A stretch of DNA of 64,000 nucleotides from Phaeosaccion multiseriatum (taxonomy: Eukaryota; Ochrophyta, other classes): assembly GCA_965112735.1 (NCBI GenBank), contig OZ218959.1, positions 2,046,001 to 2,110,000 on the forward strand, read 5' to 3'. The position numbers were made by a program, and so were the translations under genes. Positions 1 through 12,933 of this stretch are shown here, piece by piece. The notes beneath the pieces were generated by a model. That model did not search any database. It saw only the letters and a list, made by a program, of their open reading frames with translations, and was not told where the DNA came from. Within the stretch, counting starts at the first letter, position 1, and every line of letters starts with the position of its first letter.

Positions 1-217
1 TCCCTCAGCGACAGAAAGGCGGCGAAGGAGAGATGGAGACATGCCGACAACCCTGCCACTTTCTCGGTCACGCCCCCCCCCCCCCCCCCCTTTCTCTCTC
101 CCTCTCTCGCTCTCTCTCCTTTGTCCCCTCTGACAGTTCGATCAAGCGGCCCCCCTTCGAGCTTGTACTAAATCCAATCCCTCGCACTGCTATTCAACCC
201 CCCGCCTCCAATTTCAG
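1..217. other. Probable intron at window edge
   Basis: This stretch has no convincing coding frame. It holds a C run followed by a CT-rich tract (about 77-120) and ends in a pyrimidine-rich segment with an AG at 216-217, so I read it as the 3' part of an intron of the gene that continues at 218. The upstream exons lie outside the window. Confidence 0.5.
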
Positions 218-1083
218 GTGCTCACACTGATCCCGGAGGCCCTTCTCGCGGCCACAGTCCCGACGGCGGAACCAAGCACAGCGGCAACTCGAGCGGTAAG
301 GACCTCGGCAGAAGCTTCCCTGGATCGCACAAGGGAAACTCCCCGCTCGGCTCGGGCTCCACCGGCGGCGGTGGCGGTAGCGGACATGCCCCGCACCACG
401 GAGGTCCGAACCCGGCCTCCTCCTCCTCCTCTTCCTCCTCCGCCGCCTCGCACAGCAGGACACGGAGAAGATCCTCGGGTGCTGCCTCCTCCGTTCATCA
501 GGTCAATCACGTCAGTGGTGAAGTCTCTGCCAAGCCCGCCGCGATAGAGCATCATCATCACCATCATTATCAGCAGCAGCAGCAGCAGCAGGAGCAGCAG
601 CAGGAGCAGCAGCATCAGCATCAGCAGCAGCAGCAGCAGCCGAGGAGACCGTCGATGGACAAGAAGTCCACAAGCAAATCAGGGCAAGGAGCAGGCCTGT
701 CTCGGGGGAGACAAGTAGAGCATCTCGCTTCAGCAGCAGGGGGTGGTAGTCATGTTAGTGATGGTGGTGGTAGTCATGTTAGTGATGGTGGTGGTGGTGG
801 CATTGGTGGTGGTGGTGATGGTGATGGTGGTGGTGGTGGAGCCCCTGAAAGAGTCGCGGCTCGCCCACTATCAGCAGTTGCGGGGCGGGCGACGGTTGCA
901 GATACAGGAGGGGGCGGAGCACCAACATGTGTAGCACCAACAGGCGTAGCACCAACAGGCATAGCAGCGACAGCAGTGTTGCCAATGAGAACGCCGCCAG
1001 CAGGAGGAGGAGCGGCGGCGGCGTTTGCGCTAGATATGGAGGACAGCGCCCTCCAAATGTTCCCGGGCGAGGAAGACGACTGA
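218..1083 (+). CDS. Terminal exon of a low-complexity protein (5' part outside window)
   Basis: The exon opens after a 3' splice site at 216-217 with two bases of a split codon, then stays open to TGA at 1081-1083, giving about 287 residues. The sequence is almost entirely low complexity: a Gly/Ser/His/Pro-rich start, a Ser block near 420-450, six His codons near 550, a Gln-rich block (about 569-640) encoded by CAG repeats, Lys/Ser-rich sequence after 655, then Gly-rich GGT repeats with a duplicated GGGSHVSD unit (about 740-800). The C-terminus is acidic (FPGEEDD). No known domain is visible and no function can be given; such tails occur in nuclear regulatory proteins, but that is only a guess. 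That it is coding is supported by the open frame across repeats of different composition and by the splice site. Confidence 0.65.
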
Positions 1084-1107
1084 GCTGAGAGGAGCCCCAG
1101 GAAAGTG

Positions 1108-1243
1108 ACATATACACGCACACACACACATGCACACACACATATACTGTAGTACACACATACACACGCACATATACAAGCAGACACACACATGCACACA
1201 CGCATATACTGTAGTACACACATACACACGCACGCTTGTACAG
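1108..1243. repeat. CA-rich repeat with an internal duplication
   Basis: The spacer between the first gene and the 3' end of ECM29 is mostly alternating CA. A unit of about 62 bases that includes ATATACTGTAGTACACACAT occurs twice in a row (near 1130 and 1192), so this is a small tandem duplication and not pure dinucleotide slippage. The rest of the spacer, 1244-1511, holds nothing I recognise apart from a CCCT-rich stretch at 1474-1511. Confidence 0.75.
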
Positions 1244-1511
1244 CAGCCATACGCCCCCCCGCCCCTCTTCCATGTCCGTAACGCGGATCCCTCCTGCCTC
1301 CATAGACTGTACACACTTGGAGTTTATATACTTTTGAATGGAAGTCTCGTTGCCTTTGTTCTCCGGGGCCGTTCGCCAGCTTTGCGGTGGATATGAGTGA
1401 GAATGTCCTGCACTTTTAACACGCCCTCTACATTAGTATGTCTTAATTGAAGCGAAAGACAATGCAAGTCATCTCCCTCCCTCCGTCCCTCCCTCCTTCC
1501 TTCCTTCCCTC

Positions 1512-4148
1512 CTACGAGGCCTGCAAAGTGGCCACCGCCGTCCGTAGCTTGCTGGCCGCAGATGCCACTGCCGGGTCCGTGTCGTCCATCCCCTTGAGCG
1601 CCAGAGCCATGAGGTCTTCTTTGTGAGGCATGAGAGCGAGATAAAGCTCTCCTCCTCCTCCTGCTGCCGCTGGCCCTCCCTCGTCCCCACCATGGCGTCT
1701 ATCTCCTCTCCTCGCCACCGCTAGAGCTGCCCCCATTGCCGCAGCTCGGACCTTGGAGTACTTCCCGTCTTTACTCCCTTCTAGCGCGGCGGCCAACACC
1801 CGATCCAGCACTCCGGCCGAAGAGGAGAGGAGCTCGCTCTCGCAGGAGTGGGTAGCCAGCACCTCAAGACACCCAAGCAGCTTCACCTTGACGCTCCACA
1901 CCTTGTGCTTGGTGGCACTCATGAGCGCCTTGGACAGCGGCGCGGCATTCTCCTTGTGAATATCCAGCACCGCCTGTATCGCCAACTGCCGCCGCTGCTG
2001 CTGTTCCCCCTCCTCCCCCACCCCGCCCCCCTCCTGTTCCATCATTATCCTAGGCCAAAGAGCCCCCATGCACACCACTGCTGCGCCTTCCCCAATCGGG
2101 TCATCCCCCGCCACTGACGGCTCCGACAAGCGCGCCATGCTCAGTAACACGGGCTGCACACACGCATACACCATGGGGCAGCTCTCGGGAAAGGCTTGCA
2201 ACAGCGTGCTCAGTTGCTCGGCCGCCGCTCTCCGAAACACGCGCTGAGGAAGGCTCGAGCGCTTCAATTGGCGGGCCAGGAGGAGCACAACATCGTCGAC
2301 AAGCATCACGGGTACCGCTGCCGGAGCACCAACATCCACACCACCCCCTGGGAGAGAGGCAGTGGTGCCTGAGCTTGCTTCGTGTTCGTCGTCCACAGCC
2401 ATGGCGTCGTCGCCGCCAACTGAGGTCTCCTCCTCCTCGCCACCCTCGACTCCAAGCTTGTCCTCATAGTGATACTTGCCTGCGTCTGCTGCTGCGGCGG
2501 CGGCTGCTGTGTCATTCCCACTGCTGCCACTCTCACCTGCCACACCAGCCGTAACGCCATTTTCCTCCGTGGCTCCTCTTGATGTATCATCATCATCATC
2601 ATCAGCTGCTGCTGCTGCTTCTTCTTCTGGTACTGCTCCACCGTCCACAACTTCGCGTGTTGGTTCTTCAGCCTCATCAGCCTCCACCTCCATGTCCCCC
2701 ACCTCCACCTCCTCGACCTCCGCGTCGGTCAAAGCCCCCACTCCTTGACGCGAAGAAGGGGCAACAACGAGCCACTCCGCCCCCTTGCACCCACAGCACA
2801 CCGCAGTAACCGCCGCAAGAACCTTCTCCTTGCCCTCCCACACCCGCCCCGGAACGATCTCCAGCAACTTGCGAAGAAGCTTTGGAGAATGAACGGCCCA
2901 ACCCTCCCTTCCCCGCTGCGGCCGCTTGTCGCTGCTCGACACCGAGGCAGGTGTGCTACCATTCCCTAGCGTGGTCGCGAGAGAGCTGATGGCGTCGCAG
3001 CCTTGCAGCCAAGTGGGCCTACTGCCACTACCGAGTGCGGATAGGATTTCTTGAGTCACGTCTGTTGTTGATGTTTATGTTGTGGTGGTGGTGGTTTGCG
3101 TGGGAACAGAGGGGGAGGGAGGAAGAGAGGAAGGAAGAAAGGAAAGAAAATAGGGTGGGGGACGGTTGAGATGAATAAGGAGACGGAGAGGGAAAGAGAG
3201 GCGGGAGAGAGAGAAGAGGAGATGGAAAATGGCAGTTTGGGAGAAAGGAGAACAGTGTCTTCACCTGTGGCACCCGCCTGGAGGCAAAGGAGTCAGTCAG
3301 TCAGTCAGTCAGTCAGTCAGTCAGTCAGCCACAGCCAAGGAGACGAGGAGGACGAGGACCAGGAGGAGGAGCAGGCCAGCAGGCCAGCAGACACTCGTGG
3401 GCCAGCAGGCAAGTAGACAAGCAGGCAGGCAGCAGGCAAGCCGTCACTCACCCGGAAGCATGAGCATGATGGCGTCTCCCGCAGACCTGACGTGCTCGAG
3501 CCCTGTGTCCACGGCCCCGAGCTGCAGCTGCGTAAGACCCTCCTCCCAAATGGCACCGAAGGAAGAGGCCACGGTGGAGTCAGAGTCGTGTCGAGCAAGC
3601 AGAGCCAAAGGGAGCACCTTAGACCAGCCTGTGTGTGCGCGTTATTGTTGTTGTTGTTGTTGTTGAGGAGCAGGAGGAGGAGGAGGAGGAAGAGCACAAC
3701 AGAATAAGTCCAGTACAGGGCAAACGGGCTGGGGAGAGGGGGGGAGACAGGCCGACAGTACCCACCGCAAGACAGAGTGACAATGGGCAGGGGAAGGAGG
3801 AACGCAAGCAGCCTCTAGACTACGAGTTTTGTGGAGTGTAAATGGAGTGAAAACAACAACCGCAAGGCCCACACTTGCTCGAATGGAATCATCTTCGGCA
3901 AGACACTTCCCCACATCCACCCCACCCACCTGCGTTACCCCAGGACTCCCCCCCCGACATGGCAGTGGCAGCTCGGCAGCAGAGGTCTTTGAGGAGCAGA
4001 GAAACAGTCCTGCGTTGAGTGTGGTCGAAGGCGGGGTCGCTATCTCGGAACAGGGCGGCGAGCTTCCAGCTCAGGCGCCGCACCTGGCAAAGGTTGTATA
4101 AGAGATAAGAGAGGGACAGAGAGAGGGAGGGAGGGAGGGAGGGGGGAG

Positions 4149-4186
<38 letters not shown>

Positions 4187-7100
4187 AAAAGAGAGGGGAG
4201 ATAAAGGGAGAGAGATACGCGCGGAAGGAGAGCGAGAAAGAGAGAGAGAGAGGTCGCATGAGAGGTCGGAGTATCATTCGTATCATGAAGTGGTTGAGAG
4301 AGAAGAGCATCGCCCCTCTGCCTAGGTGTGGCAGTTCAGTCGAGTGGCAAGCGGCTGGAGCAGTAGCCGCAGCAGCAGGAGGTTGGGGGGGGGTGACCTC
4401 TTGTCCAAACAAGACAGAGAGACGTACACTGCGTGCGCGAACAACCAACGCGCCACCCAACCCACTGTCCTGACACCCACCCACTGTCCTGACACCCATC
4501 CACCCCATGTCCTGACACCCACCCACCTGAGCCTGAGGGGCCAGCTTGGCCACCGTAGCGAGAGCAGAGGAGTACGTCTTCCTCAGCGTGCTGCTGCGCT
4601 CCGACAGAGCCGCGTTGGTGATGGTCGGTAGCAGGCGAACACTCGACTCGGAGACCTGCACCGGGGCCTTCTCGCACAGGGCCAAGACGAGGTAGGCAGA
4701 GCCCGACCTTGTGGCAAGACCCACCCCACCCCGAAGGAGGGCCATAAGCTTAGGCATCAGTTCGGTCACCGCACGGCCCTGGTCCTGTCCGTTGAGGTGC
4801 TTGTAGCAGCCGTCGAGGGCGTCTTGTAGGGGGCCGGCGCGAGAGAGCGAAAGACGGAGGCGCTCCATTTGCTCCTGCGACATGTCCATCCGACTCTCTG
4901 CGTGGAACTGGAGGTAGCTCAGTGCCTGCGGTTCGAGGGCGCTGAGGCCCTCAATGAGGGTGGCGATGAGGTCGGCAAGGTGGTCTCTGAGAGCGGTACC
5001 GCTTGCCACTTTGACCAGCCGCTGCAGCATGACGAGGGAGATGGCGTGGCTGGTCTTACAGCGACTCATGAGGCCCTTCTGCAGCAGCCAGGGCAGCACC
5101 ACAGACACCGCCTCAGTAGCGTCTCTCTCTGCCTGCTCGGCCTTGCCCTGCCTCTCCGCAGCCAAGAGCGCCTCCGTGTCCGCCGACAACAAAACTGCAC
5201 CCGATGGATCCTGACTGCTGCTGCTGCTGCTGCTGCCGCTGGCCATCCAAGCACCTCCACCCCCACCCCTGCTGGATGATCCTCCTGCTCCTGCTCCTCC
5301 TCCTCCTCCTCCTCCTCCTCCTCCTCCTCGGTTCCTCTCCTTCTCCTCCTTCTCCTCCGCCTGCGCATCGCAAAGCCTCGCGGTGGCGTTAGACAAGGCC
5401 TTGGCGAAGTCCGCCGCCGCTGCCACCACGCTCTCCTTAATATCATCCAGTGCTCTGTCCAGCATCGTCCACAACCTCTCCATGTAAGGGCCAAGCTCTG
5501 CCCACCCCTGACCCCGCACCAAGTCCGCCAGCGCGAGACACGATCCCTGTCGCTCTCGCCACTTGCGGTCAATCACAGCGACGAGAAGGGCCTCCATTAT
5601 GGGGGCGAAATACCTCCGCACAAAAGCAGCCTGAGACTGTGACGTACTCACACTCACACCTTCCCCTCCCCCTGTGGCGGCTGCTGCTGCTGAGGCTGCT
5701 GTCTCCACCCCTGTCCCTCCTTCACCTGCTGCACCTTCACCTGCACCTGCACCAAGAGCGACCACTTCGAGCCACAGCTTCTCCATGGCGGCTCTGGTCT
5801 TGCTGCTCGGGTCGAAGCGGTAGCGATACAGCCGCGGCACGAGCTGCTTCAAGTGGGGCGCCATGGCCTCCGCAGACAAAGTGCCCATAATCGCGCTGAG
5901 GCCAAAGCTCGCTCCTCGCCGAGTGGTCCAAGCCGCATGACTGCTCGCCAAAGAGAGGAAGGAGTAAATGAGGTCAGGTCGGCCGGCGTCCGTCGCTACT
6001 GCACACATCTCCCCGTAGGCTTCCACCCCCGCCTCCGACAAGGCGGCAGAGGCCGGGCCCGACCCGCTCGCTGGGCCCACAATATCCACCCCGGCTGTTG
6101 CGGGGCGATTCCCACGCTTGCCGGAGTTGATTGTGCTCACTAACGAGTCCACAAGGTGCTGCTTTGTCGTGGCGTCGGAGGCCGCCTCGTACACCAACGC
6201 GAGGCCTTTGCCAGCGGCCTCTTGCACGAACTCGGAGCGCACGGTAAGCTGTCGCATGAAGGCCGCTTGCAGGTTCAACAGCCAGGGCTGTATCATCACG
6301 GACAGTGACGGGGTGTGGTGAGGGTGCTGCTCCGGCCCCTCCTCCTCCTTCCCCTTGGCCTCGGCCTTGGGGCTAGGCGTGGGGCTGGAGCAGCCCGAGA
6401 CGAGGCAGAGCAGAAACACCGTGGCGGCCCCTGACACGAGGGGGGAGTGGTCCTCGAGCAGTACGTACACGAGTTGATGCAACACATACTCCATCGCGTC
6501 CACCGTCGCCACAGTGGCATCAGTGGTAGGGGTGGATACGGCAGCAGTTGGTGATACAGCAGCAGTAGCGTCCGCGTCGGCGGCGGTGGCGGCGGAAAGA
6601 GCCTCTGCCCCTGCTGCTGCGCCATCGTCACTGGCGCCCGTCCCATTGCTCGCCTCTTGCTTCTCCTCCTGATCACGCTGCAAGGTCTTCACTGCGGGTA
6701 CCTTCTCAAGTTTGGCAGCGTGGGCCGCCGAGACTCTGAGGCTGCCTGTCCGGCTCACCTCTGCCAGGGCCTCCCCCATGGCCAGCTGCAGCTCCTCGTG
6801 CTTAGACACCTTGCCGGCCATTCCCAGCAGGACGCCCAGTGCCTTCCGCCTCAGCCTGGAGCTCCCCTCGAGGAGGGCGGTGCTTTCGCTCGCCTCTGTG
6901 CCACCACCACCACCACCACCACCACCACCACCACCACCACCACCACCACTGCTGCTGCTGCTGCTTGCACTGCTGTGTACGCACAAGCCCACGCAGGCCA
7001 GGCCCGCGGCCTCTATGGCGGCTTCGCAGCGCCGCGTAGCGTCCGTCGTCTCTCCCAACTGACACGACGCGAGGATCCTTCCGAGAACGGTCGGTGCGTC

Positions 7101-10100
7101 CACCAACTGCGCCAGGGGAGCAACTCGACTCACCCTCGCCACCGCCGCGCAGGCAGCGAGGTGGAGTAGAGAGAGAGGGTGACCAATGCAGGAGCAAACC
7201 GTGTCAAGGGCCCTCGGAAGCAGGTCCGGGCTACACAGAGTCTGCCATTGGTCTACTTGGGTCAGGGACACCCCAACTTCAATCCCCTTGGAAAGAGAAG
7301 GCCCCGTTCCGGAACCCTCTTGTTGCAGACTCCGACTCCACGTGTTGGTCGCCTGCTTGCTCACTATGCCCCCCACGGCCGCAATAGCTCCGTGCGCACT
7401 CGCGAGAGCCCGGTTCGAGGGTGGCTGCTGTACCACCAACTCCTCTCCTCCCGGCTGCGGCTGCGGCTGTTGCACCGCCTCGACCTTGATGCGCAGATTC
7501 CTCAGCAGCGGCACAAGCTGTTCGTCCCGGCTCATGCTCACACTCACGCATCCCACAATCTCGGCAAAGTCCTCCCTGATATCCGTGCTGCTCTCATGGG
7601 CAAGCCAACGCTGCAGCCACGCTCCCTTGCCGGCCAACTCAGAGGCCGCACCCACGGGAGAGGGCACGCCCTCATCATGTGCCAGGAGCTGCTTCATACA
7701 GTGGGCAGCAGCTCGGTGAAGCTGCAGCATCTCAGCGAGGCCGTGGCTGCTGTCAGTCGCAGAGGGCGCCGCCTCCAAGGCCGCCCAGAGCTTCTTCCAA
7801 TAAACCTCGAGAGAGTACTTTCGGTCCTCAGCCTCTTCTTCATCCTCCTCCTCACTACCATTCTCAGCTCCCTCCTTCTCCTCCTCTTCCCCCGTTTCTT
7901 CCCTTCTCGTCTCACTCGTTCCTGTGACTCTCACATCGGTCATATCAGCATCATCCTCCTCATCATCATCCTCCTCTTCCCCCTTTTTCCTCTTCCTCTG
8001 CTGCTCTCCACTGCTTCTAGCACTCTCGTGGCTACCCACGTTGCACCGATGGAGTGTCGTTGCCTTCTCCTTCGTCCTTCTCCTCCTCCGCTCCCCGTCC
8101 CCCACCAAACACTTCATCGCAAACGCCAAGGCTCGTGCCAGCGCCACCGGCCTCAGGGGGCGGCTCCCCGGTCCTAGCACCGTATTGACAAAGGCCGAAA
8201 ACAGGCACGTATCGGTAGCAGCATCACCACCATCTTTTCCACCCTCTCGACCGGTTGATGCCGATGCGGCTACTGCCGCTGCTGCTGCTGCCACCGCCCG
8301 AAGTTCGTCCCCTCCGCCGGGCTCTAGCCCCCGTGTGGCCGCACCCCTCACTGCCGTTACTCCATCATCACTGAGAGACACACACAGATGTCGGGCTCCC
8401 ACGTCCGAGAAGGGAAAGAGACTGCACACCCACTCCACCGCCACGAGCCTTGCTCTGTGCTCTGGGGAGGCGGCAGCCGTCCATGTGAGCTGCCGAAGCT
8501 CCTCGATCAGCTCTGGGGAGGCTACCTCCGCTTCCTGGCCCGAGCTCACTACTGCTGCTGCTGTTACTGCTGCTGCTGCTGCCTTGCCCTTGCGGGAGGA
8601 GACGCGCGTCGCCCGAAGGACCAAAGGAGCGTACGCCTTTCTCAGTTGGCCTGCGGAAGGTCGAAGGGGAACCAGACACAGGGACAAACAGACAGATCGG
8701 CAGACGGTGGGCAGCCAATGGCAAAGTTTATATCGATGCCCTCTTGAGCCTTCTTCCAATTGAGAACGGAGCACTAACAGCATACCATGGGATCAGGGTA
8801 CACACGCGCACACATACATACCCACACATACACGCACACACACACACGCACACACGCACACACACACACACACGTACCGAGAGCAGCGGAAACCTTGACG
8901 CGCAGGCCGGCCTCTGCTGTGGATGGGTCTGATGAGCACACCTGGGACATCAAGGAAAGATGCAGAGCAGTGCATCATATAACAAGGATGGCAGCACATT
9001 AGGCATCGCCCGAGAAGGGTGGGGAGGGGTGGGGGGCAGAGTGGAGCAGAGCAGGAGCGTTGTAAGTGTCCTATGAGCAACGCGGATTGGTCCCTCATCC
9101 CCTCCGCGAGAAGATATAATGGACAATGAACAGCCCGACCCGGTGGGCGGGTCAGCAGCTCTCCTCCAACCCCCTTCCCTCCCCACCCGACCCCAACCCC
9201 CTTCCCTTCGAAACACCGATCATCATATCATCATACGGAGTAAGAAGGGGCTATACGAAGGGGACAGACAATCATAGGAGACGACACGCAAGGCATGCTG
9301 TACGCATGGGAGAATGCAAGCATGGGACGGGGTGGGTATGTATATACCTCAGCGAAGAGAAGTCGAGCGATGGCCGTATCCGAAGAGAAGAGTGAGGGCT
9401 GCCGCAGAGCCAGCGACGAGAGCGTTTCGTAGCACATCTCCTGCACATACAAGTTGATCGTTCGTACAACGGGTTTGGTGTTGGGAGGCGTTGGTTAGTG
9501 GGGCAGAGAGTGCATGAGGTGCCAGGCAGATGGAGACCAGAGAGGTTAGATTGTTACGATGAGGGCGTATGGGCAGCCAGATGGACGGGTACAGGCAGAC
9601 AGACAGACAGACAGGTAGACAGACAGACAGACTGACTGACTGACTAACTAACAGACAGACAGACAGACAGACAGACAGGCAGACAGGCAGGCAGACGGAC
9701 AAGCCAGACAGACAGGTAGACCGACAGGCACAGAGAGAGGGAGAGATCAGACAGGAAGACAGGCAAAGGCACAGACACAGACACGTCCCGAGCAGCGCCA
9801 CCTGGCCTTCCACCCTCCCATCTCCCCGCTACGTACCAGCGTGGTGGCTCTCTGCGTGAGGTGATGCAAGGTGAGTCCTGCCGTAGCGCCTGTGGACACA
9901 TCCCCCCCCTGCCCTGCCCCCGCCCCCCCTGCCCCCACCCCGCCCCCCTGCACCCCACCCAATACACCTAAGATGGACTCTCCCCGTGAGTGTTTCTCGA
10001 GCACTTTTTGGACGGCCTGTAGTAAGAGGGGCCCAATCATAACCAAGCTCGGAGTGAGGGCGACCCTCGCAGCCAAGAAAGCTGCTACAGTGGCTCCCAT

Positions 10101-11786
10101 GGCCCGGAGTCGCGAGAAATTGGCCTTGTCTGCCAGAGCCAGGGGTGCGTCCCCGGGACTCAAAAGGGCGTAAAAGACCACTCGAATCCCTTCCGAAACA
10201 GTGGCTGTGGCTGCCATTCCCGAGCCGCACTCTACCACCAGCCACTTGAGAATGCGCACCGCTTGCAAGGCGGAAGCCGGCGTTCTCCTCGCATCTGCTG
10301 CCGCTGAGGTAGGCGGTGCCCCGGAAGCCGCCGGCTGCTGCTGCTGCTGCTGCCCGAGCACGAGGGTGAGAAGGTCCTTAGCCAACCCCGCGTCCCCCAC
10401 AAGTTTTCCCTCTCTGTCGGTTGAGGCAAGGGCTTTGAGGTAGTCGTCGGCCTTGGCGATCACTTCGTGATGAGTGTCGCAGCTCAGGGCCAGAGCCACT
10501 TGCACCCTGTGTCAGACACGGTCACAGAGGAAGGGTCAGATAGACAGACAGACAGACGCCGAGACGGACAAAACAGACATGTAAGACAAGAGACAGAAAA
10601 GACAAGGCATACACAAAAGACAAGACAGACAGAAGCGCAAAGACGCACGCACGCACGAACACAAAAAGTAGGACATACGTACACTCACGTGCCTGAAACA
10701 TAAGCACACATCTCGAGCCGCCAAAGGCGAATGAGCTATGAAACATCACCCTTCCCACTCCCCTACCGCCGAAAGGAAGAAGAGGGGCAGCGCAAGTTGT
10801 ACCAAGGCAGGGCGGGTATGCTCTCTGAAGTGCCCTCTCTGTTTCCCTATTGCTGCAGGCTGCTTGATTGCCTGGTGGCCTTGTTCCTGCCCTTGCCCTG
10901 GCCCTTACTCTTGCTCTTACCCTCACCTATCTCTCGCCAGGGGCAGCAGCAGATTCCCGTCCTTCCCTCCCGCCTTGAGTACTCGCAGCGCCTGCATCTT
11001 GCGCGTGGTGAGAAGCTCCCTCGGCCACTCCTTCTCCCGCAGAGTCAGGCGAGCCACGGAGGCCCTCGAGAGGGCGTGATAGGTGGCTCCTTCCCGAGTG
11101 AGCACACCGGGGAAGAGCGCGAGGTCCAGTAGGAAGGTACGCACCTCCGCGGCGTCAGTCGGAGAGAGAGGAAGAATAGGCGCCTCCTCCGCCTCGGAGG
11201 ACGACAACTCCGGCCCCTCTTGCTGCGTCTTGCCAGCGTTGCTGTGCTCCGCTGCTGGAGACGGGATGGCGCCACTACCGCCGCTGCTGCTGCCACTCAG
11301 ACGTTGTCGAGAGGCTGCTGCACTACCGCTCTTGGTAGCAGGAGCAGCCATGGTACTCAAAGGTCCCAGCGCCTTGAGCATGAGGTTGAACACCACGTTC
11401 TGCTGCTGAGAGAGCCTCGGCATGTCACCCACCCCCCTCAACAAACTCAACACAAGCCTCCCTTGTACGTCGGCTTCCTCCCGTGGAAGACCCATCTCCA
11501 GATACACCAGTGCAAAGTTTTGCGTAAAGCTCCCATTGGCCGCTGCGCGCAGCACCTCCACGAGCCTCAGACAAGGAAGGCGAATGTGCGGCGCGGAGCG
11601 AATGCGCTTGCTAATGTGACTCAAGACCTCGACCAGCTTTGCCCTCACGGCCGGGTCTGTGGTGACCAGATTCCCCACCAGAAGCGGCAGCAGCTTGTCG
11701 AGCACACCGCCCAGACGCTCTTCGGTGGTCATAGCCAGACGGTCCAATACGCGGGTCACTGCCGCGACGTCCAAGGTTGACGCCAT
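1512..11786 (-). CDS. ECM29: ECM29, proteasome-associated HEAT-repeat adaptor
   Basis: Ecm29 binds the 26S proteasome, linking or checking core and regulatory particles and tying proteasomes to membranes and motors. I join eight exons, listed in transcript order: 11786-10927, 10506-9837, 9440-9348, 8941-8878, 8650-4527, 4083-3930, 3628-3452, 3061-1512. Phases match at every join and give about 2563 residues, long for a family usually near 1850; the excess is Ala, Ser, Glu and poly-Gly insertions, mostly in the 4.1-kb exon. Diagnostic pieces are KRIRSAPHIRLPCL and FALVYLEMGLPR at the N-terminus, CSLFPFSDVGARHL, then VLPLALLARHDSD and EGLTQLQLGAVDTGL near the C-terminus, all characteristic of Ecm29. 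The start ATG at 11786 sits in a strong context (gccgccATGg); an in-frame ATG 54 bases upstream is weaker. The identity is secure; exact ends of repeat-rich insertions depend on assembly quality. Confidence 0.93.
3291..3329. repeat. (AGTC)n in ECM29 intron 7
   Basis: Roughly ten AGTC units lie inside the intron between ECM29 exons 3628-3452 and 3061-1512. The rest of that intron is purine-rich on the plus strand, which is pyrimidine-rich in the transcript. Confidence 0.8.
4107..4255. repeat. GA-rich tract before the ECM29 exon-6 acceptor
   Basis: GAGGGA and GA units fill the intron just upstream (in transcript sense) of the 3' splice site at 4084-4085. In the transcript this reads CT-rich, so it acts as an oversized polypyrimidine tract. 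Confidence 0.8.
6542..6556 (-). repeat. Copy of the dispersed word TATCACCAACTGCTG
   Basis: Exact copy, read on the minus strand, within the large ECM29 exon, where it encodes VSPTA in the frame of the gene. See the finding on this dispersed word. Confidence 0.7.
8800..8877. repeat. (CA)n beginning at the ECM29 exon-4 donor
   Basis: In transcript sense the donor reads GTACGTGTGTGTGTG and passes directly into a GT/GC dinucleotide array, so the repeat starts at the splice site itself. Confidence 0.8.
9585..9725. repeat. (GACA)n in ECM29 intron 2
   Basis: Imperfect GACA/GACT units fill much of the intron between ECM29 exons 10506-9837 and 9440-9348. A related GACA-rich patch lies at about 10540-10640, in the intron before the second exon. 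Confidence 0.8.
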
Positions 11787-12571
11787 GGCGGCAAATGTCT
11801 CCCTCCACCCTTTTTTCTCTTGCTGCGCGCTTTCTCCCACCCACAGCTCCTGAAAATCCTGCTGCTGCTACTACTGCTGATGCTGCTACTGCTGCTGTTT
11901 ATTCTACTCAAGCTGTCTGCTTCATTGTGTAGCTTTTTTCTTTTTTCGTGTTTGTTCTCCGGAACCCTCTTGTCCTTGGCCGGTTTCTGTGAATTTACCA
12001 CCACCACGTGCACGTGCCCATGTCAATGAGGCGGGAAACTCAAGTCATTCCATGCCATCACTATTGCATTGCTTGTTGCTTTTTTTTGCTATGAATGGCA
12101 AGGGTGGGGGGTGTTTGTAAGTGGGTTGGTTTGGATAGGTGGGAGTGTGTGTGTGTGGGTGGGTGTGTATGGGTGGTGTGTGGGTGTGTGTGAGAGGGTG
12201 TGTGTGAGCGTGGTACGACTACGTCTCAGAGAGGTGAAATCACCGCCGGATAAGACTCAGAAAGGAAATGGAATCCCTCCCTCCCTCCCTCCCTCCCTCC
12301 CTCCCTCCCTCCCTCCCTCCCTCCCTCCCTCCCTCCCTCCCTCCCTCCCTCCCTCCCTCCCTCCCTCCCTCCCTCCCTCCCTCCCTCCCTCCCTCCCTCC
12401 CTCCCTTCCTTCCTCCCTCCCTCCCTCCCTCCCCCCCCCCTCCTCCCTCCCTCCCTCAAGGGTCAGAGTTCTTATGGGGACGAGCGGTACCACAACAGGG
12501 AGAACAAGTACGGCTGCAGCCAGTATCTCACTAAGAACGCAGCTGGGCTGCGATACGCAACAACGGTGAAC

Positions 12572-12603
<32 letters not shown>

Positions 12604-12902
12604 AGGAGGGAGAAAGAGAGAGGGAGGATGAAGAGCGGGATGGAGGAGCTCATAGCAATAGCAGGTGAGGCAGAGCGGGAAAGCTATCTTGAAGCTGCCT
12701 TAGAGAAAGGAGCTAGTGATGAAGGCAGACCGTGACGACACTCGATTTGGCTGTCTTGGCGGTGGTGTGTGTCAGCCCGCACCATGACGCGAGGCCTATT
12801 CAACACCGAGCAAATGGAGGCGATGCGAGCTGCCAGGCATCATCAAACTCAAGTGCATAGTGAGAAGGGGTGGGAAAGGGGAGAGGCCGGGAGAGGAAGC
12901 AA

Positions 12903-12933
<31 letters not shown>

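Noticed and set aside
12226-12569. Open frames through the CCCT array
   Set aside because: Repeat-driven frames without domain, start context or splice partners.
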